From contig CAKUBI010000014.1 of the NCBI GenBank assembly GCA_934636865.1, positions 1-45,568 of the forward strand: a DNA stretch of 45,568 nucleotides, read 5' to 3'. Below the pieces are notes generated by a model that worked only from the letters and a program-made list of their open reading frames with translations, had not been told where the DNA came from and did no database searches. This document shows positions 6,920 through 14,911 of the stretch, piece by piece (position 1 is the first letter of the stretch; every line of letters begins with the position of its first letter). This stretch comes from an uncultured Oscillospiraceae bacterium (lineage in GTDB: Bacteria > Bacillota > Clostridia > Oscillospirales > Oscillospiraceae). Both the position numbers and the translations under genes were made by a program.

Positions 6920-6925
6920 ATAATA
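6920..6925 (+). promoter_or_regulatory. -10 element before the two-component operon
   Basis: TATAAT at 6920-6925, 58 bases before the response regulator start. No good -35 at 17 bases; TTCAGG at 6894-6899 would need a 20-base spacer, so an activator may be involved. Confidence 0.45.
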
Positions 6926-6982
6926 ACGATAAACAACGAATCACGGAAGAAAGGCGCACGCTTGTGCGAAAAGGAAAACGGC

Positions 6983-7663
6983 ATGGCACGCAATATTCTT
7001 GTTGTGGAAGACGATAACAACATCTCGAACCTCATCAAAATGTATCTCGACAAGGAAGGCTTCGATGTCCGCATCGCCGCCGACGGCGGCAAGGCGGTCG
7101 AGGAATTCAAGGCGCAGGAGCCGGACCTTGTGCTGCTCGACGTGATGCTCCCCGTGCTCGACGGCTGGGGCGTGTGCGCAAAGATCCGCGAAACGTCGAA
7201 GTGCCCCATCATCATGCTCACCGCCAAGGGCGAGGTCAACGACCGCATCCACGGCCTTGAAATGGGCGCGGACGACTATGTCGTCAAACCCTTTGAGATG
7301 AAGGAGCTGCTCGCGCGCATCAACGCCGTGCTGCGCCGCAGCGAGATCCCCGAGGATACGCGCAAGCGCCTTGTTTTCGACAAGCTCGTCATCGACCTCG
7401 ATTCCTACGAGCTGATCGTGGACGGCAAGAAGATCGACACGCCGCCCAAGGAGCTGGAGCTTCTCTACCATCTGGCCGCGACGCCCAACCGCGTTTACAC
7501 GCGCAACCAGCTGCTCGACGAGGTGTGGGGCTTCGACTACTTCGGCGACTCGCGCACGGTGGACGTGCACGTCAAGCGTCTGCGCGAAAAGGTCGAAAAT
7601 GTCAGCGATCAGTGGGCGCTCAAGACCGTTTGGGGCGTCGGATACAAATTTGAAGTGAAGTAA
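6983..7663 (+). CDS. OmpR/PhoB-family response regulator
   Basis: 226-residue transcription regulator: receiver domain (1-120) with acidic pair Asp-10/Asp-11 (VVEDDN), phosphoacceptor Asp-53 (LVLLDVMLP), switch Thr (IIMLTAKG) and Lys (DDYVVKPF), then an OmpR-type winged helix (about 130-226; RTVDVHVKRLREKV, VWGVGYKFE). Start at ATG 6983 (MARNILVVEDD) with AAGGA seven bases upstream; an in-frame TTG at 6962 would add seven non-conserved residues. Followed after six bases by its histidine kinase and then an HtrA protease, so it probably answers envelope or protein-folding stress. Target genes unknown; likely to include its own operon. Confidence 0.93.
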   Translation: MARNILVVEDDNNISNLIKMYLDKEGFDVRIAADGGKAVEEFKAQEPDLVLLDVMLPVLDGWGVCAKIRETSKCPIIMLTAKGEVNDRIHGLEMGADDYVVKPFEMKELLARINAVLRRSEIPEDTRKRLVFDKLVIDLDSYELIVDGKKIDTPPKELELLYHLAATPNRVYTRNQLLDEVWGFDYFGDSRTVDVHVKRLREKVENVSDQWALKTVWGVGYKFEVK

Positions 7664-7669
7664 TTTCCC

Positions 7670-9151
7670 ATGGCAGAAGAAAAGAAAGAAAAAAAGCAGA
7701 AAAAGGGCTGGTCCGGAAAGCTCAAGACCCACTGCCTGACGATCTACTGGCAGAACTTCATGCTCACGGCGAGCGTCGTGATGCTGACGCTCGCGCTGCT
7801 CGGCAGCGCCTTCTTCGCCCTGACGTATTCCTACGCCATCGACGACCGCAGCGAGCAGATGCAGAGCAAGGCGACGGTCGTTTCGCACATGATCTCATCC
7901 TATATGGAAAGCGGCTCGCTCACGGGGCTTCGCGAGCTTGCCGATTTTGCCTCAAACGTGACGGACGCGCAGTTTCTCATCTGCAACGCGGACGGAGACC
8001 TGCTGCTTACGACCGACACCACGCTTGCTAACCGCGTGCTCACGCTGCCGCAGGACGTGGTCCAGGGCGCGATGAGCGGCGATTCCTATGCCGCGCGCAC
8101 GACGCTCGGCGGCATCTATGAGGAAACGCATTTTGCCGTCGGCGTGCCTATTGAATCGAACGGCGCGGTCGTCGGGTTCGTGCTGGCCGTGACCGGCGCG
8201 CGGGCGCTGACGACCATGTGGCGCACATTCATCGGCATGTTCTTCATGACGGCGGTGACGGTGCTGCTGCTCTCGTTCGTCGTGAGCGCGTGGGTCAGCA
8301 TGCGCCAGTCGCGCCCCATTCACGAAATGGCGGAGGCCACGCGCCGCTTTGCCGACGGCAATTTCGACGTGCGCATGCACAACTACGAGGGCGTGACCGA
8401 GATCGCCGAGCTTGCCGAGTCGTTCAACAACATGGCCGACTCCCTGCAGGAGACCGAGCGGCAGCGCCGCGAGTTCATTGCGAACGTCTCCCACGAGCTC
8501 AAGACCCCGATGACGACCATCGCCGGCTATACCGACGGCATCCTCGACGGCACGATCCCGCCCGAGCAGGAAAAGGAATATCTGCGCATCATCTCCGATG
8601 AAGCGCGGCGGCTCTCGCGCCTCGTGCGCCGGATGCTCGAGGTCTCGCAGCTCCAGTCGCGCGACCTGACGCGCAGCAAGGCGCCCTTCGACGTGTGCGA
8701 GAGCATGCGCCGCGTGCTCATCTCGATGGAAAAGAAGATCACCGACCGCGGGCTCGACGTGGACGCCGACATTCCCGACGGCAGCATCATGGTCCTTGGC
8801 GACAATGACCTCATCACGCAGGTCATCTACAACCTGCTCGAAAACGCGACGAAGTTCGCCCGCGCGGGCTCGGCGCTCTATCTTGGCGTGACGACGCTCA
8901 ACGGCAAGGCGCTCGTCTCCGTGCGCAACGAGGGCAGCACCATCCCCGCCGAGGAGATCCCGCTGCTGTTCGAGCGCTTCCACAAGAGCGACAAGTCCCG
9001 CTCGGAGGATAAGGACGGCGTGGGCCTCGGGCTCTACGTGGTCAAGACCATCCTCGACCAGCACAAAGAGCACATTGCCGTGACCAGCGAAAACGGCGTG
9101 ACCACCTTCACCTTCACCGTCACGCTGGCGGGCGGTCTGACCCCACAGTAA
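7670..9151 (+). CDS. Membrane sensor histidine kinase
   Basis: 493 residues. Lys-rich cytoplasmic tail (1-20), TM1 (about 31-55), an extracytoplasmic sensing region of about 130 residues (LICNADGDLLLTTD suggests a PAS/Cache-like fold), TM2 (about 190-212), HAMP linker (RPIHEMAEATRRFADGNFDV), HisKA with phosphoacceptor His-275 (ANVSHELKTPM), then HATPase_c with the N box (NLLENATKF) and G boxes (DKDGVGLGLYV). Autophosphorylates and passes phosphate to the regulator encoded directly upstream (six bases). Same architecture as ResE/WalK-like kinases of Firmicutes; the signal is not deducible. Cotranscribed with htrA downstream, 17 bases on. Confidence 0.94.
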   Translation: MAEEKKEKKQKKGWSGKLKTHCLTIYWQNFMLTASVVMLTLALLGSAFFALTYSYAIDDRSEQMQSKATVVSHMISSYMESGSLTGLRELADFASNVTDAQFLICNADGDLLLTTDTTLANRVLTLPQDVVQGAMSGDSYAARTTLGGIYEETHFAVGVPIESNGAVVGFVLAVTGARALTTMWRTFIGMFFMTAVTVLLLSFVVSAWVSMRQSRPIHEMAEATRRFADGNFDVRMHNYEGVTEIAELAESFNNMADSLQETERQRREFIANVSHELKTPMTTIAGYTDGILDGTIPPEQEKEYLRIISDEARRLSRLVRRMLEVSQLQSRDLTRSKAPFDVCESMRRVLISMEKKITDRGLDVDADIPDGSIMVLGDNDLITQVIYNLLENATKFARAGSALYLGVTTLNGKALVSVRNEGSTIPAEEIPLLFERFHKSDKSRSEDKDGVGLGLYVVKTILDQHKEHIAVTSENGVTTFTFTVTLAGGLTPQ

Positions 9152-9168
9152 GCAGGAGAACAAGCATC

Positions 9169-10467
9169 ATGGACCAGTCTAACGAAACCCTTGACCTTCA
9201 GCCCGCCGCGCCGCAGGAGGTCGTGCTGCGCTACGAAGCGAGCGTCACGCCCATCGTGGAGCGCTACGTGCAGCCGACGCCCCTTCCGGGCAGGCGGCGC
9301 GCCGGCGCGCCCCCGGTCCGCAGGAAGAAGCGGCGGGGCATTACGATCTTCCTCGTCTGCATGCTCGTGCTCGCCGTGCTCAGCGGCGCGGTCACCGCGC
9401 TGTGGTACAACGGCGTGTTTGACCGCTACGATTCCTACGGCGACGACCGCTTTGAGCACCGGGACGATCCCGGCTACTACGAAAGCGATTCTCACGGCGA
9501 AACGACCATCAAGCGCCTGCCCAACACCGACCAGGTAAAGCTCCGCTACAACGAGGGCCACGGCGAGGTGCTGACCATTCAGGAGATCTACCAGAAGGTC
9601 AACCCCTCCACCGTCACAGTGCTCACCGGCATGGACGACGGCAGCGCCATGGTCGGCACCGGCGTCATCTTCACCGCGGACGGCTACGTGCTCACCAACG
9701 CCCACGTCATCGCGGGCGGCTCGGAGTGCTATGTCGTGCTCGACACGGGCGAGGATTACCGCGCGCGGCTTTTAGGCCTTGACGAGGAAAAGGATCTTGC
9801 CGTCATCAAGATCGACGCGAGCGGCCTTCCTGCCGCGGAGTTCGGCGATTCCGACGCGCTGAGCGTCGGCGACCCCGTCTATGCCATCGGCAACCCGCTG
9901 GGCGTTGAGCTGCGCGGCACGCTGACCGACGGCATCGTCTCCGCCATCAACCGCGACGTGGCCGTGGACGGCGTGACAATGACGCTCATCCAGACCAACG
10001 CCGCGCTCAACAACGGCAACTCCGGCGGCCCGCTCATCAACGTTTACGGGCAGGTCGTGGGCATCAACACGATGAAGATGGGCTCGTCCTCCACCACGAG
10101 CGTGGAGGGCCTCGGCTTCGCCATCCCCATCTCCTCCACCGCCTACATGATCAACGACCTCATTGCCTACGGCGAGATCCGCGGCGAGGTGATGATCGGC
10201 ATCTCGGTGCAGACCACGCCCGTCACGCTTGACAGCGGCGAGACCGCGCTGCGCGTGGTCGAGGTCACACCCGGCAGTCCGGGCGACGAGGCTGGCATCC
10301 AGAAGGAGGACCTCCTTCTGACGGCGGACGGCGAAACGCTGACCAAATCCACTGACCTTCTGCGGGTGCGCCGCCGCCATGAGGCGGGCGAAACACTGAC
10401 GCTCACCTATGAGCGCGGCGGCAAGCGCTACACGGCGGAGGTCGTCCTGCGCGAAAGCGACACGTAA
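9169..10467 (+). CDS. Membrane-anchored HtrA/DegP-like serine protease
   Basis: 432 residues: cytoplasmic Pro/Arg-rich N-terminus (1-57), one transmembrane segment (about 58-80), an acidic Tyr-rich linker, trypsin-like protease domain and one C-terminal PDZ domain (about 330-430; GSPGDEAGIQKEDLLL). The catalytic triad is complete: His-179 (LTNAHVI), Asp-209 (EKDLAVIKID), Ser-285 (NGNSGGPL). This is the anchored HtrA type of Firmicutes that degrades or refolds misfolded exported proteins. It follows the two-component pair with 17 bases between, so expression is probably tied to envelope stress sensed by that kinase, as CssRS controls htrA in Bacillus. A 38-codon membrane peptide gene follows 12 bases downstream. 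Confidence 0.93.
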   Translation: MDQSNETLDLQPAAPQEVVLRYEASVTPIVERYVQPTPLPGRRRAGAPPVRRKKRRGITIFLVCMLVLAVLSGAVTALWYNGVFDRYDSYGDDRFEHRDDPGYYESDSHGETTIKRLPNTDQVKLRYNEGHGEVLTIQEIYQKVNPSTVTVLTGMDDGSAMVGTGVIFTADGYVLTNAHVIAGGSECYVVLDTGEDYRARLLGLDEEKDLAVIKIDASGLPAAEFGDSDALSVGDPVYAIGNPLGVELRGTLTDGIVSAINRDVAVDGVTMTLIQTNAALNNGNSGGPLINVYGQVVGINTMKMGSSSTTSVEGLGFAIPISSTAYMINDLIAYGEIRGEVMIGISVQTTPVTLDSGETALRVVEVTPGSPGDEAGIQKEDLLLTADGETLTKSTDLLRVRRRHEAGETLTLTYERGGKRYTAEVVLRESDT

Positions 10468-10479
10468 AAGGAGCCTGCA

Positions 10480-10596
10480 ATGAAAAAGAAACAGGGATAT
10501 GCGGCCGGTTCGCTGCTGCTCGCTGCCGTTTCCTGGCTGTGCCTGCTCGGCCTGCGCAGCATCGAGCGCCGCATGAAGAAAAAAGAGAAAAAATGA
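10480..10596 (+). CDS. 38-residue single-pass membrane peptide after htrA
   Basis: Small gene with ATG at 10480, AAAGGAG seven bases upstream and TGA at 10594-10596. The product has a basic N-terminus (MKKKQGYAAG), one hydrophobic helix (SLLLAAVSWLCLLGL) and a strongly basic C-tail (RSIERRMKKKEKK), so both ends are positively charged. It lies 12 bases after the HtrA gene and directly before a strong terminator, so it is the last gene of the response regulator-kinase-protease operon. No family recognised. By position, a modulator of the kinase or of HtrA is possible, which is inference only. Confidence 0.65.
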   Translation: MKKKQGYAAGSLLLAAVSWLCLLGLRSIERRMKKKEKK

Positions 10597-10635
10597 AAAA
10601 GCCGCCCCGCAGGCTTCTGCGGGGCGGTCCTTTTT
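10597..10635. terminator. Bidirectional terminator, htrA operon / spo0A
   Basis: 11-bp GC stem CCGCCCCGCAG/CTGCGGGGCGG (10602-10627, loop GCTT) followed by TCCTTTTT on plus; A-rich left flank serves the minus strand, right after the spo0A stop. Confidence 0.92.
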
Positions 10636-11392
10636 ATGCTTTTCTGATCTTACGTTGTAAACGGATGCGGTCTGCGATCATGGCGATGAACTCGCTGTTG
10701 GTCGGCTTGCCCTTCGTGTTCGACACCGTGTAGCCGAAGTAGCGCTGGAGCGTTTCCAGGTCCCCGCGGTCCCACGCGACCTCGATCGCATGGCGCACGG
10801 CGCGCTCCACGCGCGAGGGCGTGGTGCTGTAGCGGCGCGCGACCTCCGGATAGAGGACCTTCGTCACGGCGTTGATCACGTCCATATCCTGCACCGCGAT
10901 GACGATCGCCTCGCGCACGTACTGGTAGCCCTTGATGTGCGCGGGCACGCCGACCTCGTGGATCACAGCGGTCACTTCCCTCTCGAGCCACTGAAAGTCA
11001 TCCTCCGTGTTTTCTGCGCCGCCGTTCACCGCCTGACGCATCCGCTCGAGCAGCGAGTTCATTTCGCAGGGCTTGGGCATAAAGAAGGAAACGCCCTTGT
11101 TCATCGCCTGCGCCACGATCTGATCGCGGTAAAGCGCCGAGACGATGATCGTCTTCATCTGCAGCTTTGCCTTGGCCGCCTGCTCGAGCAGGCCGAACCC
11201 GTCCAGCCCCGGCAGCAGCAGGTCCATCACGAGCAGCTGCGGATCGTGCGTTTCCAGCAGCTGCAGCGCTGACGGTCCGTCGCCCGTGCAGCCCACTACG
11301 TTAAACTCGCCCGCAGACCTGATCGCCTGCTCCATGGCAGCGCGAAGCTCCTCATTCGCATCTGCCAACACCACTGTGATCCTGTTCTCCAT
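10634..11392 (-). CDS. spo0A: Sporulation master regulator Spo0A
   Basis: Phosphorylation-activated transcription factor that commits the cell to sporulation. 252 residues: receiver domain (1-125) with phosphoacceptor Asp in [13 protein letters not shown], and the DNA-binding C-terminal domain with all the Spo0A hallmarks: [31 protein letters not shown] and [17 protein letters not shown]. Odd point: the acidic pocket reads ADANEE, where Bacillus Spo0A has ADDN, so one of the two metal-binding Asp is Ala. ATG at 11392 with AAGGA 11 bases upstream. A perfect 0A box lies about 120 bases upstream, suggesting autoregulation. Lies directly downstream of spoIVB, as in Bacillus. Confidence 0.97.
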   Translation of the reverse strand: MENRITVVLADANEELRAAMEQAIRSAGEFNVVGCTGDGPSALQLLETHDPQLLVMDLLLPGLDGFGLLEQAAKAKLQMKTIIVSALYRDQIVAQAMNKGVSFFMPKPCEMNSLLERMRQAVNGGAENTEDDFQWLEREVTAVIHEVGVPAHIKGYQYVREAIVIAVQDMDVINAVTKVLYPEVARRYSTTPSRVERAVRHAIEVAWDRGDLETLQRYFGYTVSNTKGKPTNSEFIAMIADRIRLQRKIRKA

Positions 11393-11511
11393 GTCATCCC
11401 GTCCTTTTCACTCAATAATTACCGCTCCGTGCGGCGCACAGCAAAATATGACGTCTTCGTTCTGCTATGGCTTTAAGCTAACATAATCGGACATCGTTTT
11501 CAAGCAGACTT

Positions 11512-11518
11512 TGTCGAA
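11512..11518. promoter_or_regulatory. Spo0A box upstream of spo0A
   Basis: TGTCGAA (TTCGACA on the minus strand), exact match to the 0A-box consensus, in the 180-base spacer between spoIVB and spo0A, about 120 bases before the start codon. The spacer is AT-rich; TTGACC-17-TGATAA (minus strand, about 11560 to 11533) is a possible but weak promoter. Autoregulation of spo0A by Spo0A is established in Bacillus. Confidence 0.6.
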
Positions 11519-11572
11519 AAGAAACAGGAATTTATCACTTTATTTCAACTTTTTGGTCAATTTAACATCATT

Positions 11573-12604
11573 TTAACAGGCCATAGATAGTCCCGCCGCA
11601 GAGAGCATATTTTCAATGAAAATGCCGTATCCTCTTGTTGGATCGTCCACGAGCACATGCGTCACCGCGCCGACGAGCTTTCCGTCCTGCAAAATGGCGC
11701 TGCCGCTCATGCCCTGCACCACGCCGCCCGTCTGCGCAAGCAGCGCCTCGTCCGTCACGCGCAGCAGGAGATTGCGCGAGCTTGCGGAAGCGGAATACAC
11801 CTTTTCGATCTCAATGGCGTATTCCTTTGTCTCGTTCCCGCTCACCGTCGTGAGGATCGCGGCGGGTCCTTCCCTGACCTCGCTTCGCTGCGCGAGCGGA
11901 TAGGCCCTGCCGGTGAGCTTTGCGGCATCCTCCGCGTTCAGCGTGCCAAAAATGCCGCAGTCGGTGTTGGCATAGAGCGTGCCGCTGTCGCGCGTGAGGT
12001 CAAAATCGCCCTTGAGCTCGCCCGGCGCGGCGCGCTCGCCCTTTTTCACAGCCTTGACGGATGCGTCCATGATGCTGCCGTGGTCGAGCGGCAGCAGCTG
12101 CCCGGTGTCCACGTCGGTCACGCCGTGGCCCAGCGCGCCGAACACACCGCTTTGCGGGTCGTAAAAGGTCATCGTGCCGATGCCCGCCATGCTGTCGCGC
12201 ACCCATGCGCCGAGGCGGTATTCCCCGCTCTCATCCCGCTGCGGCGAGGCCTTCAGCGTGAGGGTGCGGCTGCCGCGCTTGACGGTCAGCGCTGCTTCGG
12301 CCGCGCCGTTTGCGTTCAGGCAGGCGCGCAGCTGCTCGATGGTGTCCAGGCTCTCGCCGCCGACCGCCGTGATGATGTCACCCTCTTTCAGGCCGCACTG
12401 CTTTGCGGCGTTTTCGCCGTCGGACAGGCCGATGACGAGCACGCCATCAGAAAAGAGCTTCACGCCGATCGGCTGGCCCACGGGGACCAGCTCGCGCACG
12501 GGCGCCGCAGCCGCCCGCGCGGGAACGGCGGAGAGCATCGCCGCGGCAAAAAATCCCAGCAGAAGCGCGGCGGCACGTCGTTTTGTGCGATGCGTTCCAT
12601 TCAT
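11573..12604 (-). CDS. spoIVB: SpoIVB signalling serine peptidase (S55)
   Basis: 343 residues. Forespore-secreted protease that crosses to the intermembrane space and triggers pro-sigma-K processing by cutting the SpoIVFA/BofA brake. Signal/anchor (RRAAALLLGFFAAAMLS), PDZ domain (about 50-115; QCGLKEGDIITAVGGE) and S55 peptidase domain with catalytic His-160 (GALGHGVTD) and Ser-300 (GMSGSAI). Start at ATG 12604 (MNGTHRTKRR) with AGGGGTGAG at proper distance; the frame is open for 48 further codons upstream without a ribosome binding site. Directly upstream of spo0A on the same strand, the usual Firmicutes order. Its functional counterpart bofA is at 2533-2799. Confidence 0.94.
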   Translation of the reverse strand: MNGTHRTKRRAAALLLGFFAAAMLSAVPARAAAAPVRELVPVGQPIGVKLFSDGVLVIGLSDGENAAKQCGLKEGDIITAVGGESLDTIEQLRACLNANGAAEAALTVKRGSRTLTLKASPQRDESGEYRLGAWVRDSMAGIGTMTFYDPQSGVFGALGHGVTDVDTGQLLPLDHGSIMDASVKAVKKGERAAPGELKGDFDLTRDSGTLYANTDCGIFGTLNAEDAAKLTGRAYPLAQRSEVREGPAAILTTVSGNETKEYAIEIEKVYSASASSRNLLLRVTDEALLAQTGGVVQGMSGSAILQDGKLVGAVTHVLVDDPTRGYGIFIENMLSAAGLSMAC

Positions 12605-12800
12605 TCTCTCACCCCTTCTGAATGTTCGCGGAGCGGCGGACGGATCGTGCGCGCCCGGTCCGCCCGCGCCCCGCGTTTTGCCGGATTTTTCTTTTTTCTC
12701 GTCCGGCGCATTTACTTTCTGCGCTTCGGGCAAAATTAAAAGGTGCAAAATTTTGATACGCTGGCATCGCGCTTTTCAAAACGCCGCGGCTGTGGGGATA

Positions 12801-12831
12801 AAAAAATTCCGCAGACCAAAGTCTGCGGAAT
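12801..12831 (-). terminator. Terminator of ftsZ
   Basis: 11-bp stem ATTCCGCAGAC/GTCTGCGGAAT (12806-12831, four-base loop) followed on the minus strand by seven Ts, 16 bases after the ftsZ stop. It separates the dcw cluster from spoIVB. The rest of 12605-12846 holds no gene. Confidence 0.9.
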
Positions 12832-12846
12832 TTTACCATATTTTTC

Positions 12847-13974
12847 TCAATGCTCGCGGTTGAAGATCTTGAAGATATCCTCGAACGGGTCGGGCTCGTC
12901 CTCGTGCTTGGCGGCTTCCTCAGCCTTTTCCTTGTCGAAGTCGAGCGGGGACAGTCCGCTCTCGGGCACGCCGGTCTTGGCAGCGGCCTTTTCCTTGTCA
13001 AAATCGATCGCACCGGGGGCCTTGTCGAAGCCCGTGGCGATAACGGTGACGCGGATCTCATCGTCGAGCGTTTCGTCGAACGTGGCACCGAAGATGGTGA
13101 GCGCGTCGGGATGCACGGCCTCCTGCACGAGGGACGCCGCCTGCTCGACCTCGTCGAGCCCGATGTCCATCGAGCCGGTGACGTTGATGAGCACGCCGTG
13201 CGCGCCGTTGATGGACGTTTCCAGCAGCGGGGAAGAGATGGCCATGCGTGCGGCCTCCTCGGCCTTGTTCTTGCCGGCGGCGCGGCCGACACCCATGTGG
13301 GCAAGGCCCGCGTCCTTCATGATGGCGGTCACGTCGGCAAAGTCGAGGTTGATGAAGCCCGTGTCGCGGATGAGGTCGGAAATGCTCTGCACTGCCTGAC
13401 GCAGCACGTCGTCTGCGATCTCGAAGGCGTTGGCAAAGGTGATCTTCTGGTCGGTCGCGTGCTTGAGACGCTCGTTCGGGATGATAACAAGCGAATCGAC
13501 CTTGGTCTTGAGCTCCTCGATGCCCGCCTCCGCCTGCGTCATGCGGCGGCGGCCTTCAAAGCCGAAGGGCTTCGTCACGACGCCGACGGTCAGAATGCCC
13601 GCCTCGCGCGCGATCTCGGCAACGATGGGCGCGCCGCCCGTGCCGGTGCCGCCGCCCATACCGGCGGTGATAAAGACCATGTCGGTATCCTCGAGCGCCT
13701 TGGCGATCTGGTTGCGGCTCTCCTCGGCGCTCTTGCGGCCGACCTCGGGGTCGGAGCCCGCGCCCTGACCGTGCGTCAGCTTCTCGCCGATCTGAATCTT
13801 ATAGGTAGCGGCGGATACGTTGAGCGCCTGCTTATCCGTGTTCACTGCGACAAAATCCACGCCGCGCGCACCGGTGCGCACCATGCGGTTGACCACGTTG
13901 TTGCCGCCGCCGCCAACGCCGATGACCTTGATCTTCACTACGTTTTCGGGGCCGGTTTCCAATCCGAATGCCAT
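12847..13974 (-). CDS. ftsZ: Cell division protein FtsZ
   Basis: Tubulin-like GTPase that polymerises into the Z ring and recruits the divisome. 375 residues: N-terminal GTP-binding domain with [22 protein letters not shown] and the [10 protein letters not shown] tubulin signature; T7 synergy loop [13 protein letters not shown]; a short acidic linker with two copies of [12 protein letters not shown] sequence; and a C-terminal peptide [14 protein letters not shown], which in other species binds FtsA/SepF/ZapA-type partners. ATG at 13974 has AGGAGG eight bases upstream. Own sigma-A promoter (14059-14087) in the spacer after ftsQ, and own terminator. ftsA, usually adjacent, is absent. Confidence 0.99.
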   Translation of the reverse strand: MAFGLETGPENVVKIKVIGVGGGGNNVVNRMVRTGARGVDFVAVNTDKQALNVSAATYKIQIGEKLTHGQGAGSDPEVGRKSAEESRNQIAKALEDTDMVFITAGMGGGTGTGGAPIVAEIAREAGILTVGVVTKPFGFEGRRRMTQAEAGIEELKTKVDSLVIIPNERLKHATDQKITFANAFEIADDVLRQAVQSISDLIRDTGFINLDFADVTAIMKDAGLAHMGVGRAAGKNKAEEAARMAISSPLLETSINGAHGVLINVTGSMDIGLDEVEQAASLVQEAVHPDALTIFGATFDETLDDEIRVTVIATGFDKAPGAIDFDKEKAAAKTGVPESGLSPLDFDKEKAEEAAKHEDEPDPFEDIFKIFNREH

Positions 13975-14058
13975 GTCGGTTCCTCCTGCAAATCTGTTGT
14001 ATGGGCAAGCGCCCGACGCCGCGGACGCTGTAATATCAGGGTATCTGCTATCTTAGTC

Positions 14059-14087
14059 ATTGTATTACGGTTTGCGCGCGGGGTCAA
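14059..14087 (-). promoter_or_regulatory. Sigma-A promoter of ftsZ
   Basis: Minus strand TTGACC (14087-14082), 17-base spacer, TACAAT (14064-14059), about 85 bases before the ftsZ ATG. Confidence 0.85.
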
Positions 14088-14136
14088 TAGCTATCCGCCA
14101 TTTCGGAGAAACTTTTTTATGTATACCCGCGCCCGC

Positions 14137-14889
14137 TCAGTCGGGGATGAAACTCGCCTTGCCGTCGGTCATCAGGTTGATCGTGCCCGTCTCGTTGTTT
14201 TCGAGCACATCCACCACCGTGCGCAGATTTTCGAGCTTGTAGGCAAGGTCCGCGTCCCACGGCATGCGGACCGTGAAGCGGTCCAGATACGTGAGCGTGA
14301 TGGCCGTGCCGTCGCCCAGCTCGACCGAGCCGATCATGGAGAGCAGCTGCTTATCCTCCGCCGCACGCAGCAGCGCAAGCAGGCGGTCGAATTTATAGGA
14401 ATCCTCGTCGGAGAACGCCGCCTGCGCGCCCACCGCGGGCTCGACGAGCTCGCAGCCCGTCACCTTGACGCAGCCCTGCGGGATCTGCGCTGTGCGCTCA
14501 AGGAGCTTGCCCTCGCTGCTCATGAGCCATGTCGTTCCCGAACCGGGGAGCGCGGCAGACGCCGTGCACTCCGTCACCGTTAAAATGAGCGTATCCGGGT
14601 ACCTGCGGTTTACGACCACCGTCTCCACATACGGGAGCTGGTCGAAGATCGCCTGCTTGACGTTGTATTTGTTCATCAGCACAAGGTTCTGCCCCTTCTG
14701 CACCCCGGCCGCTTCGATGATCTGCTGTTCGGTATAGCGCTCGCTGCCCTCCACCACGATCGTGTCGATGCGGAAGAACATCGTCAGCGCGCCGACGATC
14801 GCCGCGGCCACGACCACAAGGCCCAAAAGCCGGAGCGGGAAAGGCGCTCTTCCCCGCCTGCGCCGTCTGTTTCTTCGCTTTGCTGCCAT
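14137..14889 (-). CDS. ftsQ: Cell division protein FtsQ/DivIB
   Basis: Bitopic divisome protein that links early and late division proteins. 250 residues: very basic cytoplasmic tail (AAKRRNRRRRRGR), one transmembrane helix (about 20-40; LGLVVVAAAIVGALTMFF), POTRA domain (FRIDTIVVEGSERYTEQQII), then the FtsQ beta domain with YPDTLILTVTE. ATG at 14889 chosen for AGGA seven bases upstream; the open frame continues upstream into the murA gene on the same strand. Follows murA after 22 bases, so the two share the promoter at 16271-16299. Confidence 0.93.
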   Translation of the reverse strand: MAAKRRNRRRRRGRAPFPLRLLGLVVVAAAIVGALTMFFRIDTIVVEGSERYTEQQIIEAAGVQKGQNLVLMNKYNVKQAIFDQLPYVETVVVNRRYPDTLILTVTECTASAALPGSGTTWLMSSEGKLLERTAQIPQGCVKVTGCELVEPAVGAQAAFSDEDSYKFDRLLALLRAAEDKQLLSMIGSVELGDGTAITLTYLDRFTVRMPWDADLAYKLENLRTVVDVLENNETGTINLMTDGKASFIPD

Positions 14890-14911
14890 AATTGTCCTGC
14901 CTTTATTGTCC

